In this document: piece by piece, positions 8,381 through 17,146 of the stretch
How positions within the stretch are numbered: the first letter of the stretch is position 1
How the letters are laid out: every line of letters begins with the position of its first letter
Source of the DNA: Bacteroidota bacterium
GTDB lineage: Bacteria > Bacteroidota > Bacteroidia > Sphingobacteriales > Sphingobacteriaceae
DNA length: 64,000 nucleotides
NCBI GenBank assembly: GCA_023450085.1
Contig: JAEXHI010000026.1
Coordinates: 1 to 64,000 of the forward strand
Reading direction: 5' to 3'
Made by a program: the position numbers and the translations under genes
The notes under the pieces: generated by a model
Database searches by the model: none
Seen by the model: the letters and a program-made list of their open reading frames with translations, nothing else
What the model was told of the DNA's origin: nothing

Positions 8381-9748
8381 TTACTTAAAAATAAAGCTTC
8401 TATTGTCTTTCTTCCATTCAGGGCCGACAGCTGTTTCCAACCAAAAAGGCTTCTTCAATTCGGTTTTCTTTTGCCAAATCCCATCCGACATTTGTAAATC
8501 ACTACCCATTTTCACAAAACCTGTAACAATACTAGCTCCTTCTACCTGATTATTCTGCATTTTCAAATTCTTAGGTTCGTCTTGGGTAATCAATAAAGTC
8601 ACTGGATTAATGATATAGTTATTGCTGATATTAACTCCATCAGGAGCCAATGTTCTGTCGTTATCCTTGCCCGAGCCTAGCACGAAAGCTTCTCTAGCGC
8701 CTACAATAACATTATTTTGGATATCTGCATTCTTTACCTGCCAATATTCATTTAGCGCTGGCTTTTCGTAGGCATTCATTACAGAAATTGCCGAACGTAA
8801 AGTTCTTCCTGCCACTTTATACAGGTAATTGCCATGCACTTTTTGGTTTTCACCAATAAGACGTATTCCTCCACTGTTGGTCACATTATTGGCAATAAAG
8901 TAGTTATTACTTACTTCAGAATTATTCCCGTGTCTAAAAGTCACCGTACCTGCACATTCATAAAACAGGTTGTTCATAATTTTATTGAAGCCAGATTTGA
9001 TAGAGATAATTTCTACCTCACCATCGCATTTATCAAAAATATTATTCTGCACCGTAGCATAAGAATCATTCATAGAATAGGTACTTGTTCCTATACGGAT
9101 GGTTTCGCCACCATTTGCTCCCAGCTCCGGTCTTGGACCAAAGTAATTATGGTCTATTTGGTGATAGTTTGGCTTATCATCCAACCATACTACCAAGGTA
9201 GTTCCCTGATGTGTTTTTCCTGTAATAGAGCAATGGTCAACTCTGTTATGATAACCGTAAAGAGACACCCATTTATAGTCCAAGGTTTTATCGCTAGGAT
9301 TATAATTCTCGATACTGGCATTGGTTAAACGACTGTTAGTAGTGGTTTTAGTAAAAATCACAACATCATCTTTTAAAGATGCTCCATTTTTAAAGGAAAG
9401 CCCATCTACCACTAACCATTCGCCATCAATTTTAAGGTTAGAATTGCCCGATAGGATAACGCTCCCCTTAGCTTCCGCTACAAGTGTAATTGGTTTCTCT
9501 GCCGTTCCCTTTCCTTTAAAATTAATGAACTGGCTCTTCCACTCTCCTGATTTCATGATGACCTTATCGCCTGGCATCAACTTTAAAGCATCGAGTTCTG
9601 CTGCACTGCTAATGGTATATGTTTTCTCGCTAGTAGCTGCTTGTTCTTCTATTTTTTTAACAACCGAGTCTGCTTCAACCGCTTTTGCGCAACTGCTGTA
9701 ATGAAGACCGCATAACAGTACTAAACCAGCATAAAAATTCAATTTCAT
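8381..9748 (-). CDS. Polysaccharide lyase family 6 (chondroitinase B-like), probable alginate lyase
   Basis: 455 aa, a one-domain PL6 right-handed beta-helix. The N terminus looks like a lipoprotein or signal peptide (Cys20 after LLCGLHYSS), so surface or periplasmic attachment is likely. The PL6 catalytic signature is present: SIKSG with Lys251 and FRHG with Arg272. The 21-residue spacing equals that of the Lys/Arg pair in chondroitinase B and AlyGC. GGETIRIG (213-220), typical of the calcium/substrate cleft, is also present. Last gene of the SusC-led unit, 12 bp after the preceding gene. PL6 enzymes act on alginate (often polyMG or polyG) or dermatan; PL17, KdgF and SDR genes in the same locus favour alginate. 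Exact linkage preference is not visible. Confidence 0.88.
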   Translation of the reverse strand: MKLNFYAGLVLLCGLHYSSCAKAVEADSVVKKIEEQAATSEKTYTISSAAELDALKLMPGDKVIMKSGEWKSQFINFKGKGTAEKPITLVAEAKGSVILSGNSNLKIDGEWLVVDGLSFKNGASLKDDVVIFTKTTTNSRLTNASIENYNPSDKTLDYKWVSLYGYHNRVDHCSITGKTHQGTTLVVWLDDKPNYHQIDHNYFGPRPELGANGGETIRIGTSTYSMNDSYATVQNNIFDKCDGEVEIISIKSGFNKIMNNLFYECAGTVTFRHGNNSEVSNNYFIANNVTNSGGIRLIGENQKVHGNYLYKVAGRTLRSAISVMNAYEKPALNEYWQVKNADIQNNVIVGAREAFVLGSGKDNDRTLAPDGVNISNNYIINPVTLLITQDEPKNLKMQNNQVEGASIVTGFVKMGSDLQMSDGIWQKKTELKKPFWLETAVGPEWKKDNRSFIFK

Positions 9749-9760
9749 TTTAAATATTAA

Positions 9761-10969
9761 TTAGTATAAATTATCGTAAAAAACGAGCGCTTCATCGTAA
9801 GTATTTGCTAAACCTATTGAGCTCACCGCCGAACTAATGCTTACCACACCAGTCCAAGGCGCAGTAGCCCCGTAAGCTTCCCAGCATCTGTAAACCACAT
9901 GTGTAGATAGGTTCACGTTATTATTTCCACCGTATAAAATCTTAGTACCATCCAAGCCCAATTTGCTAGACATGATGGCTCTTTTTTCGGCAACAGTTCC
10001 ATTTCCCAAAGTAGTAGCATCGGCAACACTTATTAAATGCGTGCGACCAGTTGGATTAAAACCACTGTGGTGAAAAGCCAAAGCAAATCTTGTGGTTTGG
10101 TTCCCTACCATGGCATAATTAAAATTATTTTTCGTCACCATAAAACTGGTTCCAAAAGTTTCATCTCCAGGATTTACATCATTAAAAACGGGCACTTCTA
10201 CAAAAATTGGATTTACACCTGCCCCATTTACCATATATGTACCTGTTGAATTAAAAGTATTGCCATAAACTACACCATGAGTAGAATTATCACCTCTAAA
10301 TCTAATGAATGAACCTGAGCAATCTGTAAAGGTATTTTCAAGGATTTTCAATCGTTTAACGCCAAAAGCACCATAAATCATATGTGCCGTTGAGCCTACT
10401 CCAATGTTAGAAAATTGGTTTTGTCTGATGATGATATTATTTGAAGTTGGATAATGTGCTCCAACGGCTCCATAATACAGATTAGGCATATTCTCAAAAC
10501 GGCAATAAGCCACCGTAATATTTGGACTACGTTGAATCACCAAAGCATATTCTGATACGGCACCTGTAAACTTTAATCTATGAATTAAGATGTTTTGGCA
10601 ATTGTTTAACGACATCAGCTTAGCAATTGAACCCGTTAGCACCGCTGCACCAACTGTATTTGCTTTTAACTGAAGCCTTTTGGTAGCACTTCCAATGTTC
10701 GACAAAGTAATGGTAGAAGTAATGTTATAAGTGCCGTCAGCAAAAACTACATCTACATGATTTGTTTGCAGCATGGTTTGTATGCTTGACCAAAATGCCG
10801 CATCAAGCACTGTAGATGGCGTTACATTCACCACCGTAGCAGTTGATTCTGCCTGAGCTTCTTTCTGTACTTCAACTACATTTTTTTGGTCTTTTTCTTC
10901 TACCGCAACTTCTTTTTTGCACGAAAAAACTATCGCGATGAATAAGGTTATTAAAGCATATTTTTTCAT
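9761..10969 (-). CDS. Parallel beta-helix lipoprotein, divergent PL6-like
   Basis: 402 aa lipoprotein (Cys17 in IVFSCKKE). The middle holds right-handed beta-helix repeats with Asn ladders (about 60-250), as in chondroitinase-B-type proteins. The SIKSG lysine block and RHG arginine block of its two neighbours are absent. The nearest equivalent is GVKRLKILE...IRFRGDN (about 195-220), where a Lys and Arg exist but the spacing is about 20 residues and the surrounding motif differs. It is therefore either a divergent lyase or a non-catalytic glycan-binding beta-helix. It lies between two PL6 genes with 12-bp and 25-bp gaps, so it is certainly part of the alginate locus. Confidence 0.72.
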   Translation of the reverse strand: MKKYALITLFIAIVFSCKKEVAVEEKDQKNVVEVQKEAQAESTATVVNVTPSTVLDAAFWSSIQTMLQTNHVDVVFADGTYNITSTITLSNIGSATKRLQLKANTVGAAVLTGSIAKLMSLNNCQNILIHRLKFTGAVSEYALVIQRSPNITVAYCRFENMPNLYYGAVGAHYPTSNNIIIRQNQFSNIGVGSTAHMIYGAFGVKRLKILENTFTDCSGSFIRFRGDNSTHGVVYGNTFNSTGTYMVNGAGVNPIFVEVPVFNDVNPGDETFGTSFMVTKNNFNYAMVGNQTTRFALAFHHSGFNPTGRTHLISVADATTLGNGTVAEKRAIMSSKLGLDGTKILYGGNNNVNLSTHVVYRCWEAYGATAPWTGVVSISSAVSSIGLANTYDEALVFYDNLY

Positions 10970-10994
10970 CGTATGGCATTATTTAAGGTTTCAC

Positions 10995-13313
10995 CTATAA
11001 ACTTGCACCCACACCGCCAGCGGCTTTTGACAAAAGCGCCGACCCATCCTTTAAATTAAAATTGAAATCTTTGATATTAATAAATTCAGGCTTGAGGTCG
11101 AAAATATGCTTTCCAAGTGCCTTGTTATAATATGTATCTACTTTCCCAGATTGATAGAAATTGCAATTATCTACCAAAATATCATCCCAACGGAATTCCC
11201 TAAACTCTACAGACCTACCTCCTTGACCGCTATTCACGAAATTACAATTCAACAATCTTACGTACTGAGCACCTAGCAAGCGAAGCGCAGAACCTTGCTC
11301 TCTGTTATCTACCTCATTAATGGTACAGTTCTCAATAGTTACAAATGGCCCCAAGGTACTCTCGTCGTTTCCGCCACGATACACATTGATGGCACTCCCT
11401 AAAATATTGGTAAATACACAGTTCTTCACTACTGTATATTCCGCTCCATAAATACCTTTATCATCTCTTTCTTCCGCCAAATTGATTCCTGTTCCAGAAA
11501 TATTCCTAAACAATGAATTGGTAATGACCAAACTATCTGCCAAGGTTGATTTACTTCCTTTAAAGCCAGCAAAGGAACCTTCGTTGTAATCGTAAAACTC
11601 ACATCTGTCGATAAAAGCTTTGTAGGGTTTGTTCATTGGCAGTTCGGTAGAACGAATCCCACAACGTACATCACCACCACTACCGTAAGCTCCTTTAAAA
11701 GCAATACCACTTACTTTCACCGTTGCGCCATTATCAATGGTAATGAAAGCTGGTAAAGTTTTACTGCTACCATTCACTAAAACAGGTTTATTCTTTAATT
11801 CTGCCGCTGCTCTAATGGTAATCGATTTGCCCACCACAATTTCATCGTCAACACTGTAAAAACCCGTATCGATTAACTCTATAATATCACCATCGCTTAG
11901 TTTGGCAATTGCCTGTTGGATATTATTGCTTTCTTTAGCGCCAATTTTTACAATTTTAGGTTGTGTATTGATTGTCTTTAATTCTTGTTGATACCAAGAT
12001 GCGCCTACATCTTTCTTTTGTACAAACTTCATTTTCTTTAACGGCGCACCATAATCGGCCAAGTAAGGAAATGCAATACCATTGATGGTCACATTGGTTG
12101 TTTTTTTATTTACAAAACCTTCTTGCACTGGTAAATCACCTTGCAAAGCATTGTCTTTAATGGCAATACCACCATCTTTATTTTCGTCTACATAAAGTGC
12201 TTTAACTGGCTGAACTAGTAAATTTTTAGAGAAAACCACTTTTTCGGGAGATAAAGTACGCTCGGAATCCTTACCAGTTCCAAATAACGACGGTTCACAA
12301 TTGATGAAAGTATTTCGTTCAATTTTTGCATCAACTACTTGGTAATAACGATTGATAAGTGAATTTGGAACACCATTCATGACTGCTAACGGTGAACGAA
12401 ATGCCGTACCTTTTAAATCTTTAAATACGTTATCAAAAACTTGATGCCCTGGATTAATAACCCTTACCCCACCAGTGAAAGGCTTGTTATTTCCTAAGAA
12501 AAGATTGCCTTGCACTATATTTTTAGAACCGTGCCTTAAAACCAGACTTCCTTCGCATTCCACAAAAGTATTAAAGCTAATGTTGTTCTCTCCCGACTTG
12601 ATGGACACAATTTCAACCTCTCCATTACATCTTTCAAATAGGTTATGTACAATTTGCGTTCTGGATGCAGTAAGTGAATATCTAGACACTCCAATACGAA
12701 TTGTTTCACCTCCGTTAGAACCAAAACGTTGACGTCCGTTGAAATAATTGGAGTCGATGCTGTGATAGTTCTGTTGGCTACGTTCATCGTTCAGCTCGGC
12801 AATAATTACTGGTCCTGCATTAAGTTTATTGGTAAAAGTACAATGGTCAACACGGTTATTTTTCCCCCATAAGGTCACCCATGAATCACCTTTAAAACGT
12901 TCTGGCTGACTAAAGTCTTCGATTGCAAATTGTGTGATTCGACAGTTGTTGGCTAAATTATCATTATCTACCCTAAAAGTTACCACATGGTCTTTAGGGC
13001 TGTAACCACCTTTGAAATGAAAACCTTTGATGATAACAAATTCGCCACCAATTTTAAGGTTAGACTTTCCTGAAATCTGTACTTTATCACCGTTCTCTGG
13101 CTTTACCCAAATTGGCTTTTCTTTAGTTCCTTTACCTGACACCACCAGTTGCACATCGGTCCACACTTTATTTTTAAGCAGAATTACATCGCCAGGTTTT
13201 GCTTTGGCTACCGCTGATTTTAATTCTTGTGGGGTATTTACCAAAACATCGGCCGCTTTTGTGAACGAAGCAATTAGAAAAAGAGCTAAAAAAGAAATAG
13301 GAAACTTTGTCAT
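10995..13313 (-). CDS. Two-domain PL6 alginate lyase (AlyGC-like)
   Basis: 772 aa with a signal peptide (residues 1-20, ending TKA). The N-terminal beta-helix (about 22-440) carries the PL6 signature: SIKSG with Lys239 and LRHG with Arg260 (21 apart), and GGETIRIG at 201-208. A second beta-helix (about 455-765), starting IVKIGAKESNNIQQAIAK, lacks a second catalytic pair. This architecture matches AlyGC-type PL6 enzymes, where the second helix supports dimerisation or substrate fit; those act on guluronate-rich alginate, but specificity here is inferred. No lipobox was seen, so the protein is periplasmic or exported. First lyase of the SusC-led unit, 292 bp after the SusE-like gene, with repeats in the gap. 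Confidence 0.9.
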   Translation of the reverse strand: MTKFPISFLALFLIASFTKAADVLVNTPQELKSAVAKAKPGDVILLKNKVWTDVQLVVSGKGTKEKPIWVKPENGDKVQISGKSNLKIGGEFVIIKGFHFKGGYSPKDHVVTFRVDNDNLANNCRITQFAIEDFSQPERFKGDSWVTLWGKNNRVDHCTFTNKLNAGPVIIAELNDERSQQNYHSIDSNYFNGRQRFGSNGGETIRIGVSRYSLTASRTQIVHNLFERCNGEVEIVSIKSGENNISFNTFVECEGSLVLRHGSKNIVQGNLFLGNNKPFTGGVRVINPGHQVFDNVFKDLKGTAFRSPLAVMNGVPNSLINRYYQVVDAKIERNTFINCEPSLFGTGKDSERTLSPEKVVFSKNLLVQPVKALYVDENKDGGIAIKDNALQGDLPVQEGFVNKKTTNVTINGIAFPYLADYGAPLKKMKFVQKKDVGASWYQQELKTINTQPKIVKIGAKESNNIQQAIAKLSDGDIIELIDTGFYSVDDEIVVGKSITIRAAAELKNKPVLVNGSSKTLPAFITIDNGATVKVSGIAFKGAYGSGGDVRCGIRSTELPMNKPYKAFIDRCEFYDYNEGSFAGFKGSKSTLADSLVITNSLFRNISGTGINLAEERDDKGIYGAEYTVVKNCVFTNILGSAINVYRGGNDESTLGPFVTIENCTINEVDNREQGSALRLLGAQYVRLLNCNFVNSGQGGRSVEFREFRWDDILVDNCNFYQSGKVDTYYNKALGKHIFDLKPEFINIKDFNFNLKDGSALLSKAAGGVGASL

Positions 13314-13319
13314 GAATGG

Positions 13320-13480
13320 TGGTTTAGTTGGTTGGTTTTATGGCTGATTATCGCAGATTTTTAGTTGGTTATTTTTCCCGCTAATTATCGCAGATTTAAG
13401 CGCAGATTTTCGGTTGGTTAGTTGGTTATTTTCCCGCGGATTTCGCTGATTCAACCGCAGATTAACGCAGATTTAGAGAT
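13320..13480. repeat. Repeats in the gap between the SusE-like and PL6 genes
   Basis: The 292-bp gap holds CGCAGATTT words at about 13351, 13389, 13401 and further on, and two copies of GTTGGTTATTTT.CCCGC about 55 bp apart. These resemble dispersed intergenic repeats of Pedobacter-type genomes. They could alter read-through or mRNA stability inside the operon. No gene or clear promoter seen. Confidence 0.55.
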
Positions 13481-13605
13481 GGCTTTTTGAGATTTGATGA
13501 TTGTTTATTTCTATAACTGCAACTTTTGATTAAAATGTTGCCGTCCCAATCGGAGGTTCCGACTGAAACGACAAATCATTTTTTACATATAAACCAAAAA
13601 AGCCT

Positions 13606-15195
13606 TTATTTCTGAATATAGATATCGAATTTTATTGTTGAGTTACCTATTGGATTAGCAAAGGCAGCATCTTTTACATGGATAATTGCATTTTTAACCA
13701 CCGAAGTACTAGGATCGGTAATTTTAATGAAGATTATCCTTGCAGTAGTTGTATTGAAAACTGAAGTTGTTGCAGCCGCAGTAGCATCATATCTTGGGTT
13801 GTTAGAGGTTGGATTTGAAATGCTGTTTGCAGTAAAGAAGGTATTGCTCAAATCATCTAAATCTCCACTTTCTAACAAATCGTAGATGGCTGACTGGCCT
13901 GTACTTGCGCCATCAATAAGCACCCTAAATTTGGTATCATGAATGACAGAAGTGTTAGTTGGACTCCAACCTACGTTGTTACATCTTAAGTTTGAAGCAA
14001 TTGAACCTGTCGCTGCTGTTGCTGGGTTAAACAATACCGGACCTGTACTTTGTGCACCAAATATCAAATACATATTAGCTTCGTTGGCATTCAATTCGCA
14101 GTTTCCAATGGTGTTACCGTTTTTCAGGAGCCCTGTTTTGGTACCTAATGTTTGTGCGTTCATCTCTACATCTCTGTAAAGCACACTTTGATAGGTATAG
14201 TTTAACGGAATAATCAGCTCTGTTTGTAAATCATCATTATCTACGGCAATGATTTTTATATGCTCAGCACGTTTTTTGAATTGATAATTTTCGGTATAGC
14301 TATAATTGGTTTGTCCTGTCAAGGTTTTGGTAGACAACAACGCATAGCTTCCATTTCTATCATCGTAAAGTTCTACTTTTTTCAATCCCGTGATAGAGGT
14401 GATTTGTCCACCAACTGGGGTTGTTCCGCCTACTACTGGAGTGATGTTCGCTGCAAAACCTACAAATTTAGGTTTGAAGATTGACACATCCACTGGCATA
14501 TTTACAATCAGTTCATTGGTTTGATTGTAAATATCAGTAGCTACAATTTTAATATGCTGCGCTGCCTTACGATAGGTATAAGCATAGTTTAAGGCATATT
14601 GCTTAGCATTATTGGTATTGGTTATACTGCTTACCAAAACGTAAGTATTTTCCAACTGGTAATCATCGTAAATGTCTACCTTTTTTATTCCATATTCCGA
14701 TTGGATATTACCTGCAATTGCGGTGGCACCACCACTAAGGTCTGCAGTGATGGAAGCAGGGAAAGCACTGAACTGTGGTAAAGCTGGGTCAAAATATTTA
14801 ATGTTAACGAAGCCTTCCAGTGAGCTGTTATTTCCTTGTTTCACCATAATCTTCACCCCTTTCACTTTGCTCATGTTGTTTACTGGGAAAGCGGTGATTG
14901 GGATAGAAAGTTCATAAGTTGGGGTAATGGCTCCTTTATTATCCGTTACGTGAATTAACGAATCGGTTCCAGTGGTACGCACCAAATAGCAGTACACAAA
15001 TTTTACGCCTTCGGCTGCAGAAATACTGCTCTTTAACTCGTTACCTAAATCAAATGTTTTGGTTGCTCTGTTAAAGATATAATCTTGGGCAGTTACCGTA
15101 CCTTCGCCAACGTCAGAAAAATCATCTTTTTTACAGCCAGCTATTATTGCCAGTGCTAAGAAGCAGTACAATAATGGGTTTAGGATTTTCTTCAT
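13606..15195 (-). CDS. SusE/SusF-position outer membrane lipoprotein, putative glycan binding
   Basis: 529 aa lipoprotein (Cys21 in AIIAGCKKDD). After an N-terminal Ig-like region (about 35-140) come two clearly repeated ~95-residue modules. One begins around FPASITADLSGGA, the other around FAANITPVVGGTT; both carry a GlkKVelYDD block and an hIKIvAvD block. A C-terminal domain of about 190 residues (YRDVEMNAQTLG to the end) is of unrecognised family. Position right after susD and the lipoprotein/Ig architecture indicate a SusE/F-type surface glycan-binding protein. Binding of alginate is inferred from context only. The 328-bp gap to susD holds tandem repeats. Confidence 0.72.
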   Translation of the reverse strand: MKKILNPLLYCFLALAIIAGCKKDDFSDVGEGTVTAQDYIFNRATKTFDLGNELKSSISAAEGVKFVYCYLVRTTGTDSLIHVTDNKGAITPTYELSIPITAFPVNNMSKVKGVKIMVKQGNNSSLEGFVNIKYFDPALPQFSAFPASITADLSGGATAIAGNIQSEYGIKKVDIYDDYQLENTYVLVSSITNTNNAKQYALNYAYTYRKAAQHIKIVATDIYNQTNELIVNMPVDVSIFKPKFVGFAANITPVVGGTTPVGGQITSITGLKKVELYDDRNGSYALLSTKTLTGQTNYSYTENYQFKKRAEHIKIIAVDNDDLQTELIIPLNYTYQSVLYRDVEMNAQTLGTKTGLLKNGNTIGNCELNANEANMYLIFGAQSTGPVLFNPATAATGSIASNLRCNNVGWSPTNTSVIHDTKFRVLIDGASTGQSAIYDLLESGDLDDLSNTFFTANSISNPTSNNPRYDATAAATTSVFNTTTARIIFIKITDPSTSVVKNAIIHVKDAAFANPIGNSTIKFDIYIQK

Positions 15196-15240
15196 TTGTT
15201 TAATTTTAATATCGTTTTTTTAAAGACATCTTAATGTTTA

Positions 15241-15425
15241 TTTTTTTAATCACCTAAGACATCTAAGTTCATTTTGGTCGTTTTTGGCAGCTTTAATCTT
15301 TGTTCTTTATTCTCTTTTTTTAACCATCTAAGACACCCAAGTTCATTTTAGTCGTTTTTGGTTGCTTTAATCTTTGTTCCTTATTCTCTTTTTTAACCAC
15401 CTAAGACACCTTAGAACATTTTAGT
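15241..15425. repeat. Tandem ~74-bp repeats between susD and the SusE-like gene
   Basis: The word CACCTAAGAC (or CATCTAAGAC) recurs at 15251, 15325 and 15398, giving a 73-74-bp period. It is followed each time by AAGTTCATTTT-like text and, in the first two units, by GCTTTAATCTTTGTTC and a TTATTCTCTTTTTT tract. About 2.4 units are present. The rest of the 328-bp gap shows no gene. Confidence 0.75.
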
Positions 15426-15523
15426 TTTGAAACATTAAGGAGTTAAGGGACATTAAGTTTTGTATCATGTGGTCTTAATATTCTTAATTCCTTAATGGTT
15501 AAATCTTTTTAAACCTTTATTGC

Positions 15524-17134
15524 TTAATAACCTGGGTTTTGAGGAATTTTAATATCGGTATTGGTATCTATTTCTCTTTGTGGAATAGGCAATAACAGTT
15601 TATCATTATTAATATTCGCTTGCAAAGTAGCCAATGGAATAGTTGGACTAAATCTGCTGTAATACGCACTGTATTCGGTAGCGTAATGGTTCTGCATATT
15701 AGTTACTGCTTGTCCAAAGCGCATCAAATCAAACAAACGTTGATTTTCAAATGCAAATTCTAAACGTCTTTCTTTCAATATAGCGGTTTGGAAATCGGTT
15801 GCGCTGGCAATTGAACCAGTACCCGAAGCTGGATATTTATAAAATGCTGAAGTAAAGTTTCCAGTGGTGTAGTTACCTGCTCCTGCTCTTTCTCTCACTT
15901 GGTTAATTAACCCAACTGAACTTCCTGAAGCACCGTCATAACCTTGGGCTTCGGCTTTCATTAGCAGCACATCAGAGAAACGTAGTACGGTAAAGTCATT
16001 TTCGGCGTCGCCAGCCACTAATACTTTTGAAAAGAATTTGTTTACATAAAGTGGCGTGGTGCTGTTTGAATAAGTAGCAATAGTCACATCTTTACGCGCA
16101 TCTGAGAAACTAGTAGCGCTCGTTGTAAATGCTGTATTGATACTGGTTGTTGGATAGTTAAATCCGCTTCCATCGCCATTAATTACGGCATCGCCACTAC
16201 TTGCTGGTGCAAACATATTGGCCATTGGATTACCCAAACCAACCAATCCTGCTTTGTATCTCACCGCAAACAAAATCTCCTTGTTCATCTCGTTGTTGAT
16301 AGCAAATACGCGAGCAAAGCTACTTTCTAAGCCATAACCACTATTGGTAATTACATCATTCAATAAAGTTAAAGCATCTGCTGCACGAGGCACTGGCAAT
16401 GTTAAATATACTTTTGCCAAAAGTGCCTTAGCCGACCACGAATTTGCTCTTCCTAGGTCTGTAGAAGTAATTTGATTATAAGGTTTTACACTAGATTTTG
16501 CGACTGCAGCTTCTAAATCTTTAACAATTAGATTATAGCAGTCATTTACCGATGAACGATTAACTTTTCTAGCTTGTGCCGCTTCTAATGGCTCGGTCAC
16601 AATAAATACACCGCCGTATAAACGCACTAGGTTGAAATAGTGATAAGCTCTAATGAACAGGGCTTGACCCGCCAATTCATCACGTTGGGCTTCCGTAACC
16701 GTAGCGGTTGGTGTACCAAATACCAACTGACCGTTTTGATAAGTTACGCCTAAACTTCTTAGTACATAATTAACATTACGGATGTTTTTGTACATGGCCA
16801 ACCAGTAGTTATAAACTTGCTGATGCGATGGCCCTGCAGTATATAAATTGAGCACATTAAGCTCCATATTGACGTTAGTGGTACTGTTCACCGAACGTTG
16901 ACGAGCATTATCGCATCTCAACTCCGTAAACTGCCACTCGTTAATCAAAGGCTCTTGCATGCCGTTGTAGCATCCCGATAGGGCAACACTAACTTCTTTG
17001 TAGTTTTTATAATAGTTGTTAACTGATTCATTAGAGATTGGGTCTACATCGACCACCTTTTTACATGAGGTAACGGCCGATACCAATGATACCACAATAA
17101 TGAAGCGAGCTGATATTTTTCTGATTTGTTTCAT
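15524..17134 (-). CDS. susD: SusD/RagB family nutrient-binding outer membrane lipoprotein
   Basis: 536 aa lipoprotein (Cys24 in VTSCKKVVDVDP). It shows the SusD layout: an N-terminal SusD-like region (about 25-230) with the helix LAGQALFIRAYHYFNLVRLYGG, and a C-terminal RagB/SusD region with RFSDVLLMKAEA, LINQVRERAG and ERRLEFAFENQRLFDLMRFG, ending IKIPQNPGY. SusD caps the SusC channel and captures oligosaccharide at the cell surface. It starts 12 bp downstream of susC. The neighbouring PL6 and PL17 genes imply alginate oligosaccharides. Family call certain, ligand inferred. Confidence 0.95.
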   Translation of the reverse strand: MKQIRKISARFIIVVSLVSAVTSCKKVVDVDPISNESVNNYYKNYKEVSVALSGCYNGMQEPLINEWQFTELRCDNARQRSVNSTTNVNMELNVLNLYTAGPSHQQVYNYWLAMYKNIRNVNYVLRSLGVTYQNGQLVFGTPTATVTEAQRDELAGQALFIRAYHYFNLVRLYGGVFIVTEPLEAAQARKVNRSSVNDCYNLIVKDLEAAVAKSSVKPYNQITSTDLGRANSWSAKALLAKVYLTLPVPRAADALTLLNDVITNSGYGLESSFARVFAINNEMNKEILFAVRYKAGLVGLGNPMANMFAPASSGDAVINGDGSGFNYPTTSINTAFTTSATSFSDARKDVTIATYSNSTTPLYVNKFFSKVLVAGDAENDFTVLRFSDVLLMKAEAQGYDGASGSSVGLINQVRERAGAGNYTTGNFTSAFYKYPASGTGSIASATDFQTAILKERRLEFAFENQRLFDLMRFGQAVTNMQNHYATEYSAYYSRFSPTIPLATLQANINNDKLLLPIPQREIDTNTDIKIPQNPGY

Positions 17135-17146
17135 GATGTGTAGGTA

